A stretch of DNA of 20,719 nt from an uncultured bacterium (GTDB lineage Bacteria > Patescibacteriota > Patescibacteriia > UBA1558 > GWA2-36-10): the NCBI GenBank assembly GCA_937870675.1, contig CALMZN010000084.1, positions 1-20,719 of the forward strand, in the 5' to 3' direction. The notes below the pieces were generated by a model, which saw only the letters and a list, made by a program, of their open reading frames with translations, was not told the DNA's origin and searched no databases. Of this stretch, positions 12,391 to 19,622 are shown piece by piece. Position numbers and translations under genes: made by a program. Positions within the stretch are counted from its first letter, which is position 1, and every line of letters begins with the position of its first letter.

Positions 12391-12405
12391 TAATTAATCT
12401 ATAAT
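12377..12405 (+). promoter_or_regulatory. Perfect sigma-70 consensus promoter of the tRNA-Lys unit
   Basis: TTGACA (12377-12382), 17-bp spacer, TATAAT (12400-12405), all consensus bases matching. Transcription near 12412 would cover both the broken tRNA-Lys copy and the intact gene. Confidence 0.85.
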
Positions 12406-12420
12406 AATTTGCGTATTTTT

Positions 12421-12493
12421 ATTAACATGCGCCCAAGCTTAAGCCTGGTAGATCCGCCAGCTGGCGGACTTTTAAGCAAACGGTCAAGGCGCA
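12421..12493 (+). pseudogene. Degenerate tRNA-Lys copy with inserted palindrome
   Basis: It shares ATTAACATGCGCC (12421-12433) with the flank and start of the intact tRNA-Lys (12524-12536), then AGCCTGGTAGA and CTTTTAAGCAAACGGTC (anticodon loop, 3' strand and variable region). The 5' strand of the anticodon stem is replaced by the palindrome TCCGCCAGCTGGCGGA (12453-12468). The whole T arm is missing, but GGCGC (12488-12492) can still pair with GCGCC at the start. It cannot be a normal tRNA. It lies under the same perfect promoter as the functional gene. Confidence 0.8.
12453..12468. repeat. Perfect 16-bp palindrome TCCGCCAGCTGGCGGA
   Basis: Fully self-complementary. It interrupts the tRNA-Lys copy and, from memory, belongs to the short palindromes common in CPR genomes. 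Confidence 0.8.
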
Positions 12494-12531
12494 TATTGAA
12501 CATTGAAATATCAAAATTTATTTATTAACAT

Positions 12532-12608
12532 GCGCCTATAGCTCAGCCTGGTAGAGCAGTTGCCTTTTAAGCAAACGGTCGTAGGTTCGAATCCTACTGG
12601 GCGCACCA
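12532..12608 (+). tRNA. tRNA-Lys (TTT)
   Basis: A 77-nt cloverleaf: acceptor GCGCCTA/TGGGCGC, D arm GCTC/GAGC, anticodon arm GTTGC/GCAAA with loop CTTTTAA (anticodon TTT), T arm GTAGG/CCTAC with TTCGAAT, then A and encoded CCA. The outer pair of the anticodon stem is a G-A mismatch. Confidence 0.94.
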
Positions 12609-12678
12609 TTCGACTCGTCGCGTCTGACGCGACTTCGCTCATGGTCTGCGTCCTCGGCTTTGCCTCGGACTTCGACCA
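12605..12678 (+). repeat. tRNA-tail repeat, copy 3 (extended)
   Basis: Starts with the ACCA end of tRNA-Lys. The first hairpin GTCGCGT-CTG-ACGCGAC is identical to copy 1. The second hairpin keeps its arms ATGGTC and GACCA, but about 24 bases are inserted in its loop, themselves able to pair (GTCC...GGAC with an internal mismatch). Confidence 0.8.
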
Positions 12679-12784
12679 CTTGAAGGAGTCGAATGTCCCG
12701 CCATTCGGCCCTGAAGGGCTCAGGCCCTGAACGGGAGCAAGCGTAGCGCGTCGAGGGACACGAGAGTATGTATTTAGTAATAAT
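12679..12784 (+). other. Palindrome-rich stretch after tRNA-Lys, possible structured transcript tail
   Basis: There is no convincing gene here. The stretch holds GGCCCTGAAGGGCT (hairpin), related GGCCCTGAACGGG, and an outer pair TGTCCC (12694-12699) with GGGACA (12755-12760). It would be transcribed with tRNA-Lys up to the terminator at 12785. A minus-strand frame across it and the tRNA is a spurious one. Confidence 0.45.
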
Positions 12785-12805
12785 CAACCCACTGGGTTGT
12801 TTTTT
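12785..12805 (+). terminator. Terminator of the tRNA-Lys unit
   Basis: CAACCC (12785-12790), loop ACT, GGGTTG (12794-12799), then TTTTTT. Confidence 0.85.
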
Positions 12806-12813
12806 GTTGACCA

Positions 12814-12842
12814 TTGACAAAAATCAATAAATGTTATATGTT
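12814..12842 (+). promoter_or_regulatory. Promoter of the GC-rich orphan gene
   Basis: TTGACA (12814-12819), 17-bp spacer, TATGTT (12837-12842). The -35 is perfect and the -10 matches four of six bases. Confidence 0.55.
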
Positions 12843-12890
12843 ATTATATTCCCATTTTGGGGCACTTGAACCTTCAAGGAGGAATAGCTC

Positions 12891-13289
12891 ATGGTAGCCG
12901 ATAACAAGTTTTCCAATGGTCGCCATGTCAACAATTTAGCTGTCAGGAGGCACTTGGGTCAACAGCTTGGCTTGCTGTTGCCGGAGATCATGAAGTACGT
13001 CAGTCATCGCGGTTTGGAGGTCTCGATCACTGCCGAGGAAAGGCCTTGGCGACTGGAGCTGGTCTGGCAGAGGAAAAACAAGAAGCCACTGGATCCCCTC
13101 TGGCAGAAGAGAATTCGCGACATGCTGGGCATGTCTTTGGCCAAGGATTCCAACTTGTTCCTTTTCGCTCACCCTCCGCAAGGATCGACACTCGTCACCG
13201 AGCTACGGTTGGAGGATGTTTCGCCCTTCGTCATCAAGGACACTGAGGGCAAGATCCTCATTCCGTATTTTCACAACTTTCGCAAGTGA
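12891..13289 (+). CDS. GC-rich orphan gene, 132 aa, unknown function
   Basis: A soluble, basic 132-residue protein with no signal peptide or membrane segment: a helical N-terminal half (NNLAVRRHLGQQLGLLLPEIMKYVSHRGLEVSI) followed by WRLELVWQRKN and DPLWQKRIRDMLGMSLAKDSNLFLFAH. I recognise no family. The gene has a strong SD (AAGGAGG, 8 nt before the ATG), its own promoter and terminator, and ends in TGA. Its composition is clearly richer in G and C than the neighbours: 34 of 60 bases in 13021-13080 against 24 of 60 in 6541-6600 of murF. These traits match the minus-strand membrane-protein pair at 8434-8991 and suggest a separate class of genes or horizontal transfer. Confidence 0.8.
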   Translation: MVADNKFSNGRHVNNLAVRRHLGQQLGLLLPEIMKYVSHRGLEVSITAEERPWRLELVWQRKNKKPLDPLWQKRIRDMLGMSLAKDSNLFLFAHPPQGSTLVTELRLEDVSPFVIKDTEGKILIPYFHNFRK

Positions 13290-13304
13290 GAGTCGATTTT
13301 TTTC

Positions 13305-13340
13305 AGAACGCGTTCCACACGGGGCGCGTTCTTAATTTTA
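13305..13340 (+). terminator. Terminator of the GC-rich orphan gene
   Basis: AGAACGCG (13305-13312) pairs with CGCGTTCT (13325-13332), 8 perfect bp with a 12-nt loop, followed by TAATTTTA. Confidence 0.75.
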
Positions 13341-13368
13341 ATTAAAATAAAATCTAGCTGAGCTCGAT

Positions 13369-13398
13369 AAAAAAACACCCCACAGAAATTGCAGGGCA
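13369..13398 (-). terminator. Terminator of the decarboxylase gene
   Basis: On the minus strand TGCCCTGCA pairs with TGTGGGGTG, using several G-U pairs, and is followed by seven U residues. The wobble pairs become mismatches on the plus strand, so the signal is directional. Confidence 0.6.
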
Positions 13399-13407
13399 TT
13401 TTTTTGT

Positions 13408-14580
13408 TTATCGTAAAATATAAGTTTTCAAAACCGGAAAGCCATTGAAACAAACAGCGCTATAAGCATAAGTGTAGGCGCCGGTACTCATGACATACAG
13501 TCGGTCGCCTTCTTTTAGCTCATCGGGCAATTTGTGTTTGTAGTTTTGATAGATAATATCCGAGGAGTCGCAAGTTGGTCCAGCCAATATCACTTCGCTT
13601 TCCGAGGTCTGCCCTGGAAGATAAATTTCTGGGTCGGCATAAATCGGAAATATTACTTCTTCAGTTTCGCACAAGCCAGTAAAATTTCCAACATCAATAT
13701 AAACCCAGCGATGTTCAGAGGTCTCGGATTTTTTGGAAATCAAAATTATTTCACTGATTATCATACCACAGTCGCCGGCAATATAGCGGCCCGGCTCAAT
13801 CATTATTTCTGGCATTTTGTCGCCAAAATTTTCACTAAGCAAACGATTGATAACATCGGTGTATTTTTTTAAGCTGGGTATTGGCCCAACATATTTGGTT
13901 GGTAGGCCACCGCCCAAGTTGATAGCTTTGAGTTCCAAGCCCTCAGCTTTCATGGTATCAAACATGTATTTGCACAAGGAAAGGGCGTGGTCCCATTGAC
14001 CAATATCTTTTTGCTGGGAGCCAACATGAAAGGAAATACCATAGGGCTCAAGACCCAAATTTTTGGCTTCCAATATCAGTTTGTACAACATGTCAGGGTG
14101 AGCGCCAAATTTTTTGGATAAGGGCCAGACAGCGCCATTGCCTTCAAATAGTAGGCGGAAAAAAACTTTAGCCCCAGGAGCATTTTTGGCTAATTTGTGG
14201 ATATCATCCATAGAGTCAGTCACAAATATCCTGATGCCATGCTGATAGGCAAATATAATGTCTGATTCTTTTTTAGCTGGGTTGCCAAAACTCATGCGGT
14301 CGCCAGAAATACCCAAGTCCATCAGGTTTTGTATTTCAAAAATAGAGGCCACATCAAAATTTGAGCCCAAATCAGCCAAGGTTCTGATTATTTCATCATG
14401 CGGATTGGCCTTCATAGCGTAGTATATTTTAGCCAAGGGCAGGTTGGCTTTTAAGCTTTTGTATTTTTTAGCAGCGCGTTTGGGGTCAATCAATAAAAAA
14501 GGAGTTTGCTTGTTGGCGGCAAATTCCTTGGCTTTTTTAAATTCTTCTTCACTCCAATACTTGTATAATTTTTTGTCCAT
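13408..14580 (-). CDS. PLP-dependent fold-III decarboxylase, ornithine/lysine type
   Basis: The 390-residue protein belongs to the alanine-racemase-fold (fold type III) basic amino acid decarboxylases. The PLP lysine is Lys57 in YYAMKAN. SFHVGSQ binds the cofactor ring region, the glycine loop INLGGGLP and EPGRYI bind phosphate, and GPTCDSSDII carries the catalytic cysteine (Cys337) and aspartate contributed across the dimer. The TCDS-D motif is typical of ornithine and ornithine/lysine decarboxylases; diaminopimelate decarboxylase has a different motif here. Product would be putrescine or cadaverine from ornithine or lysine in the cytoplasm. No other polyamine gene is beside it; argS lies upstream on the same strand, 37 bp away, and may share a transcript. 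Confidence 0.88.
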   Translation of the reverse strand: MDKKLYKYWSEEEFKKAKEFAANKQTPFLLIDPKRAAKKYKSLKANLPLAKIYYAMKANPHDEIIRTLADLGSNFDVASIFEIQNLMDLGISGDRMSFGNPAKKESDIIFAYQHGIRIFVTDSMDDIHKLAKNAPGAKVFFRLLFEGNGAVWPLSKKFGAHPDMLYKLILEAKNLGLEPYGISFHVGSQQKDIGQWDHALSLCKYMFDTMKAEGLELKAINLGGGLPTKYVGPIPSLKKYTDVINRLLSENFGDKMPEIMIEPGRYIAGDCGMIISEIILISKKSETSEHRWVYIDVGNFTGLCETEEVIFPIYADPEIYLPGQTSESEVILAGPTCDSSDIIYQNYKHKLPDELKEGDRLYVMSTGAYTYAYSAVCFNGFPVLKTYILR

Positions 14581-14617
14581 TTTTTGTAAAACTTTCTTTT
14601 TATAAATTAATGATTAA

Positions 14618-16432
14618 TTACATTATTTTTGGGGCCTGGATACCGCAAATTTCTAAGCCAGCAGCTATGATTTGTCGGCAACTTAAGCAAATATTCAATC
14701 TAAAATTTTTCTGCGTTTCATTGTCAGCTGACAACACTGAATGTTGCTGGTAAAAATTATTAAATATTTTTGCCAAGTCAAATAAATAATGAGTCAGTAC
14801 AGCGGGGTTGTATTCCACAGCGCTTTGTTTGATCACTTCCGGATAAAGTACTAATTGCTTGATTAGTTTTATTTCTTCAGCATTTATTTTTAACTCGCTC
14901 CAATTAATTTTTTTGACTTTGTCGGCTTTTGCTAAGATAGCGCAGATGCGGGCGTGAGTATATTGGATAAATGGCCCAGTATAGCCATCGAGCGTGATAG
15001 AACTTTGGGGATCATAGACAATGTTTTTTTGAGGATTGGTGCCTAGCATAAAAAATTTGATAGCTCCCAAAGCAACTGTGTCAGCAATAGTCGCTTGTTC
15101 GGATTGCTGACTGCTTTTTTTCTCAGCTTGAGCCATCATATCCTTGGCTTTAGTAATGGTCTCAAGCAGTATAGTATCAGCATCAGCTGTTTTTCCTTCG
15201 CGAGATTTTATTTTGCCTTCTGGTCGAGAGACCATGCCATAGGAAAGGTGATAAAGATTTTTAGCCCAGTCAAAGCCCAACTTTTTTAATATAAAAAATA
15301 AAATATTAAAATGATAATCTTGTTCCGAGGCCACTACATAAATTGCTTGGTTAAATTTGAATTTTTTATAACGATATTGCGCTGTGCCCAAATCTTGAGT
15401 GATATAAACCGAAGTGCCGTCAGCGCGCAAAACAAGCTTGTGGTCAAAACCTTCTTTACTCAAGTCAATCCAGACAGAGCCATCTTCTTTTTTGTAAAAT
15501 ACACCATTTTTTAAGCCCAAAGCAATCAAATCTTTGCCCAGCAGATAAGTGTCGCTTTCATAATCAACATGGTCAAACTTTATCCCCAGATCGGAGTAAG
15601 TTTTTTTATAGCCAGCATAAACCCAATCATTCATGGTCTGCCAAAGTTTTTTTATTTTTGGGTCGCCAGCTTCCCAAGCCAGTAGCATTATTTTGGCTTT
15701 TTGCATCCAAATAGATTGTTTCAAAAATTCGTCGTTTATCTTTCTTTTCCCCAGGTCATTGATTTTTGACAAATCAATATTGTTTTTAGCCAAATATTCT
15801 TTTTCTTCAGCTTTCAATAGCTGGCCAAATTTTACATAATATTTGCCGACCAAATGATCGCCTTTGAGGCCAGTACTTTTTGGCGTTTCTCCATTGCCAA
15901 ACTCCTGCCAAGCCAGCATGCTTTTGATGATATGAATACCGCGGTCATTGATAATATTGGTGGCAATCACCTTATAAGCACAGGCGGTGTGAAGATTGAC
16001 CAAACATTGACCAAGACAATTATTACGTAGGTGGCCGATGTGTTGGGGTTTGTTAGTGTTGGGTCCGGAAAATTCTATCAAAACTTTTTGTTGGTGACCA
16101 GAATTATTTTGCCCAAATTTTTTATTGCTCAAAATTTCTTTAAGTACCAATTTGCTAAAAGCATTAGCATCCATTTTGATATTCAGATATGGCCCCATAG
16201 CCCGCGCTGTGGCCAACAAATTATTCTTTGGCCAGCCAGTGGCTAACTTTTTGGCTAGCTCAGGAGCAGAAATATTATTTTTTTTAGCCAAACCAAAACA
16301 GGCCAGAGCATAGTCGCCAAAATTTTCTTGGGGCGGAGTTGATAATTTAAGATCGTCGCTTGTGACATCCTGCCCCAATATAGCGCCAATGGTCTTGGCC
16401 AACTGGTCAATTAGCTGTTTTTGTATATCCAT
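14618..16432 (-). CDS. argS: Arginyl-tRNA synthetase
   Basis: ArgS charges tRNA-Arg with arginine using ATP. The 604-residue class I synthetase has the N-terminal ArgS-specific domain (FGDYALACFGLAKK...), the HIGH motif in FSGPNTNKPQHIGH (131-134 HIGH), a long catalytic domain with HVDYESDTYL, and the KMSK-equivalent KIKSREG. The C-terminal DALR anticodon domain begins near PFIQYTHARICAIL. Length is slightly above the usual 550-580. ATG at 16432 gives a standard N-terminus. It is divergent from the P-type ATPase gene, 137 bp away. Confidence 0.97.
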   Translation of the reverse strand: MDIQKQLIDQLAKTIGAILGQDVTSDDLKLSTPPQENFGDYALACFGLAKKNNISAPELAKKLATGWPKNNLLATARAMGPYLNIKMDANAFSKLVLKEILSNKKFGQNNSGHQQKVLIEFSGPNTNKPQHIGHLRNNCLGQCLVNLHTACAYKVIATNIINDRGIHIIKSMLAWQEFGNGETPKSTGLKGDHLVGKYYVKFGQLLKAEEKEYLAKNNIDLSKINDLGKRKINDEFLKQSIWMQKAKIMLLAWEAGDPKIKKLWQTMNDWVYAGYKKTYSDLGIKFDHVDYESDTYLLGKDLIALGLKNGVFYKKEDGSVWIDLSKEGFDHKLVLRADGTSVYITQDLGTAQYRYKKFKFNQAIYVVASEQDYHFNILFFILKKLGFDWAKNLYHLSYGMVSRPEGKIKSREGKTADADTILLETITKAKDMMAQAEKKSSQQSEQATIADTVALGAIKFFMLGTNPQKNIVYDPQSSITLDGYTGPFIQYTHARICAILAKADKVKKINWSELKINAEEIKLIKQLVLYPEVIKQSAVEYNPAVLTHYLFDLAKIFNNFYQQHSVLSADNETQKNFRLNICLSCRQIIAAGLEICGIQAPKIM

Positions 16433-16509
16433 AGTGAGTTAATAATACTGAAAAAGCCGGTAAGTTTCAAGAGGAGAGCAAAATTTTCGCCCAAAATAGG
16501 TTTTTTTGG

Positions 16510-16515
16510 TATAAT
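16510..16515 (+). promoter_or_regulatory. Probable -10 element for the P-type ATPase gene
   Basis: TATAAT follows a T-rich run and lies 55 bp before the ATG at 16570. No good -35 stands at the right distance. Confidence 0.4.
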
Positions 16516-16569
16516 AAATAGCTAGATAGCAGTAAAGTACTATACTTTAGAATATTTTTGATAAATAAA

Positions 16570-19242
16570 ATGGCAAAACAGCAAATTGAATGGCATCATC
16601 TCAAAGAACATCAGGCAATAAAAGAGCTTAATTCAGATATCCGGGGCTTAGATGCTCAAGAAATAAAAAAGAGAACCAAAAATTATGGTTACAATATTTT
16701 GGTTCAGAAAAAAAGTTTGCCAGCTTGGAAAATATTTACCTCTCAATTCAAAAGCGCTTTGGTCTATGTCTTGTTGGCAGGCGCGGTGATTAGTTTTTTA
16801 TTCAAAGAAGTGGTTGACGCTTATGTAATAATTTTGGCGGTTGTTTTGAATGTGGTTATTGGATTTTTGCAGGAGTACAAGGCCAATAATTCTTTGGAAA
16901 AATTGAGTCAGGTTATCAAGCAACAAGCTATAGTCCGACGGGATAACCACCAGCAAATGATTGACGCCAAGTTTTTGGTGCCGGGCGATGTAGTTATTTT
17001 ACGCGCCGGTGATAAAGTGCCGGCTGATGTCAGGTTATTGCAAGTCAATAATCTGGGCATTGGCGAGTCAGCTCTGACCGGAGAGTCCTGGCCAATAAAA
17101 AAAATAGTTGCTCCTTTGCCCGTGGGAACAGTATTGGCTGAGCGTCAGAACATGGCTTATATGGGCACAGTGGTAGCCGAAGGCCGAGGCGAGGGCGTGG
17201 TCATAGCCACTGGCTTGCAAACAGAGCTAGGCAAAATTGCTAAAATGCTAAATGAAGTGGAGAATGATTTGACGCCCCTGCAGATGAAGCTAGACAAATT
17301 TGCCAAAACAATTTCTAGTATCATTGTCAGCGTGGCTTTTGTGGTCATGATTTTGGGTCTGGTGCAGGGCTACCACTGGGCGCAAATATTTACGGTGGCG
17401 GTGGCCTTGGCCGTGTCGGCCATACCAGAGGGTTTGTTGATTAGCTTGACCGTGATTCTGACTGTGGGCATGCAACGTATTTTAAAAAAGCAGGGCTTGG
17501 TGCGTCAGCTGGTGTCAGCCGAGACCTTGGGAGCCACAACTGTAATTTGCGCTGACAAGACCGGTACCTTGACCGAAGGCGAGATGCGGGTGATTGAGCT
17601 TTTGACTATCAAGCGCCACATTGATTTTCAGTCCCAAGCTATACGAGAGATCAAGTGGGACAAAGATATGTCACAGCTTATTGATATTGCTATTTTGTGC
17701 AATGATGCTGTTGTCCAAAATCCAGATGACCCTGATAAGCGTTGGGAAATTTTTGGCACGCCAACAGAAAAAGCCCTATTATTTTTTGCCATGACTTATG
17801 GCGATTATCATTTACAACAAAAGAAGCTACGCCTAGAAGAAATACCTTTTGACTCTAGCTACAAGTTTATGGTGACGCGTTATTCCCATGATGCGGAAAA
17901 AGATATTATTTATGTCAAAGGAGCGCCAGAGTTTGTTATTCCGGGCAGTATTAAATATGCAGATAACGGTCAGGTCTTGTTGCAAGATGAGCATAGCAAA
18001 AAAATCTGGCGCGAAGAATTAGAGCATCTCTCTAGGCGAGGACTACGGGTCTTGGCTGGCGCCTATCGTCTGGTGCCAAAAAATTATCCCTTAGATATTA
18101 GTGTCAAAAAAGAATTAACAGACCTGATAATGGTTGGCCTGTGGGGCTTGGCTGATCCTATCCGACCAGAGATGCTGGAAACCTTGGAGCAAACCAAAAA
18201 AGCCGGTATCAAAACCGTCATGATTACTGGCGATAGCAAATTCACTGCTTTTCATATTGCTCAAAGTTTGAAGCTAGCTAGCGAAAATGATCAAGTAGTG
18301 ACTGGCGATGAGCTGGTGAAAATGTCTGACAAACAGCTCAATGATAGAGTGGAGCAGATAAAAGTTTACGCGCGAGTGACGCCATCGGATAAATTAAGGA
18401 TTATTCAGGCCTGGAAAGCGCGAGGAGAAGTAGTGGCTATGACTGGCGATGGCGTCAATGACGCGCCGGCGCTTAAATCCGCTGATGTCGGTGTGACAGT
18501 CAGCACTGGGTCGGATATTGCCAAAGAAGTGGCTGATTTGGTTTTGTTGGATAATAATTTTCGAACCATTGTTATGGCTATCAAAGAGGGGAGATTGATA
18601 TTTGCCAACTTGAAAAAGGTGATTCTATACCTTTTGTCTGATAGTTTTTCAGAAATTACTATTATTGCCGTCGCTATGTTGCTGGGCTATCCTTTGCCTA
18701 TCTTGACTACACATATTTTGTGGATCAATTTGATCACTGATGGTTTGCCGAGCTTAGCTTTGACGCAGGAGCCAGAAGACAAGGATATTATGGAGCGCCG
18801 TGAGCGCCCAGGAAATTCTCTTTTGGATTTTGAAGGCAAGTTTCTGATATTCATTATCAGTATTTTGACTACTTTGGGATCTTTGGGCTTGTATTATTAT
18901 TTTTGGAAAAGTACCAATGACTTGGCTTTGGCTAGGACAGCGGCTTTTGCTTCTTTGGGCATTAGCACCTTGTTGTATATTTATAGCATAAAAAATTTAG
19001 AAAAAAGTATATTCAAATCTAATCCTTTTAAAAACCATTTATTAAACTTAGCTGTGGTGATAGGGGTACTATTACAAATGGCGGCTGTTTATGTGCCCTT
19101 CTTGAATCATTTTATCAAGACCGTGCCTTTGAGCGTTCTACACTGGCAAGCTATTTTATTGATGACCGTGGTTTTGTTTGTCTTGCTAGAATTTATCAAA
19201 ATGGTCTTTATTCATTACCATAATCGTCGTCACGCCAAATAA
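16570..19242 (+). CDS. Calcium-type (P2A) cation-transporting P-type ATPase
   Basis: The 890-residue protein (from ATG 16570; a TTG four codons upstream is not needed) has the full P-type ATPase layout: cation-ATPase N-terminal domain (WHHLKEHQAIKELN), actuator domain with TGES (170-173), TM4 with PEGL (286-289), the phosphorylated Asp329 in DKTGTLT, a nucleotide domain with KGAPEFV, hinge TGDGVNDAP (625-633) and six C-terminal membrane helices. TM6 has NLITDG (Asn720, Asp724), as in calcium pumps. Two positions differ from the calcium-pump pattern: the Pro after PEGL is Leu, and TM5 has YLLSDSFSE with Ser692 where calcium pumps have Asn, Glu695 kept. It most likely exports calcium, but manganese or another cation is possible. 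Confidence 0.93.
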   Translation: MAKQQIEWHHLKEHQAIKELNSDIRGLDAQEIKKRTKNYGYNILVQKKSLPAWKIFTSQFKSALVYVLLAGAVISFLFKEVVDAYVIILAVVLNVVIGFLQEYKANNSLEKLSQVIKQQAIVRRDNHQQMIDAKFLVPGDVVILRAGDKVPADVRLLQVNNLGIGESALTGESWPIKKIVAPLPVGTVLAERQNMAYMGTVVAEGRGEGVVIATGLQTELGKIAKMLNEVENDLTPLQMKLDKFAKTISSIIVSVAFVVMILGLVQGYHWAQIFTVAVALAVSAIPEGLLISLTVILTVGMQRILKKQGLVRQLVSAETLGATTVICADKTGTLTEGEMRVIELLTIKRHIDFQSQAIREIKWDKDMSQLIDIAILCNDAVVQNPDDPDKRWEIFGTPTEKALLFFAMTYGDYHLQQKKLRLEEIPFDSSYKFMVTRYSHDAEKDIIYVKGAPEFVIPGSIKYADNGQVLLQDEHSKKIWREELEHLSRRGLRVLAGAYRLVPKNYPLDISVKKELTDLIMVGLWGLADPIRPEMLETLEQTKKAGIKTVMITGDSKFTAFHIAQSLKLASENDQVVTGDELVKMSDKQLNDRVEQIKVYARVTPSDKLRIIQAWKARGEVVAMTGDGVNDAPALKSADVGVTVSTGSDIAKEVADLVLLDNNFRTIVMAIKEGRLIFANLKKVILYLLSDSFSEITIIAVAMLLGYPLPILTTHILWINLITDGLPSLALTQEPEDKDIMERRERPGNSLLDFEGKFLIFIISILTTLGSLGLYYYFWKSTNDLALARTAAFASLGISTLLYIYSIKNLEKSIFKSNPFKNHLLNLAVVIGVLLQMAAVYVPFLNHFIKTVPLSVLHWQAILLMTVVLFVLLEFIKMVFIHYHNRRHAK

Positions 19243-19277
19243 ATATTTTAGTATTATAATAGTATAAAAATAAAAAA

Positions 19278-19487
19278 ATGAATCAAAAGCTTGTCATTAT
19301 TATTATTGCTTTAGCCATTGCGGGGCATTTTTTGGTGATAGATTATTATAATAAAAGTTTAGATGCAGTTGTCTCTACTATCAAGCCGGTGATTATGGTA
19401 AATAGGCAGTATAGAGAAATTTTAGATGATGAAAAAGTGAACCAAGCACCGATTGAAAAATCGGTGGCTTTTTTATTTTTTAATTAA
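19278..19487 (+). CDS. Small membrane protein (69 aa), C-terminus overlapping a terminator
   Basis: A 69-residue product with an N-terminal membrane helix (LVIIIIALAIAGHFLVI, about 5-21) and a short polar part. It follows the ATPase gene by 35 bp on the same strand, so the two may share a transcript. No SD is visible. The last 14 codons run through an intrinsic terminator, giving the hydrophobic end SVAFLFFN, which looks like translation of a hairpin and T-run rather than evolved protein. The gene may be real with a stop lost, or only a chance frame. I recognise no family. Confidence 0.5.
   Translation: MNQKLVIIIIALAIAGHFLVIDYYNKSLDAVVSTIKPVIMVNRQYREILDDEKVNQAPIEKSVAFLFFN
19447..19481 (+). 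terminator. Terminator of the ATPase transcript
   Basis: CACCGATT (19447-19454), loop GAAA, AATCGGTG (19459-19466), then GCTTTTTTATTTTT. A stable tetraloop hairpin with a long T-run. Confidence 0.85.
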
Positions 19488-19563
19488 CTGGAGTTTAGTT
19501 GTTGACATATACCTCTAGATTAGCAGAAAGTGCAATATGGGTGTGCACATTACCCCCAAGTCA

Positions 19564-19592
19564 TTGATTTTTATCGGAAAATGTGTTATAGT
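19564..19592 (+). promoter_or_regulatory. Promoter of the zinc-ribbon gene
   Basis: TTGATT (19564-19569), 17-bp spacer, TATAGT (19587-19592) with an upstream TGT giving an extended -10. Start of transcription near 19599, 24 nt before the ATG. Confidence 0.6.
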
Positions 19593-19622
19593 CGTTTATT
19601 ATTAAGTAATTAAAAATAAATA

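Noticed and set aside
8024..12678. CRISPR array made of the recurring tRNA-tail repeat
   Set aside because: The copies are irregularly spaced, separated by genes, fused to tRNA ends and have no spacers or cas genes.
12536..12820. Minus-strand frame of 94 residues over tRNA-Lys
   Set aside because: Its end (SRIRTYDRLLKRQLLYQAEL) is the tRNA-Lys gene read backwards, a well-known type of false protein.
16558..16569. Upstream TTG start for the P-type ATPase
   Set aside because: It adds only four residues and an ATG at 16570 stands right after it.
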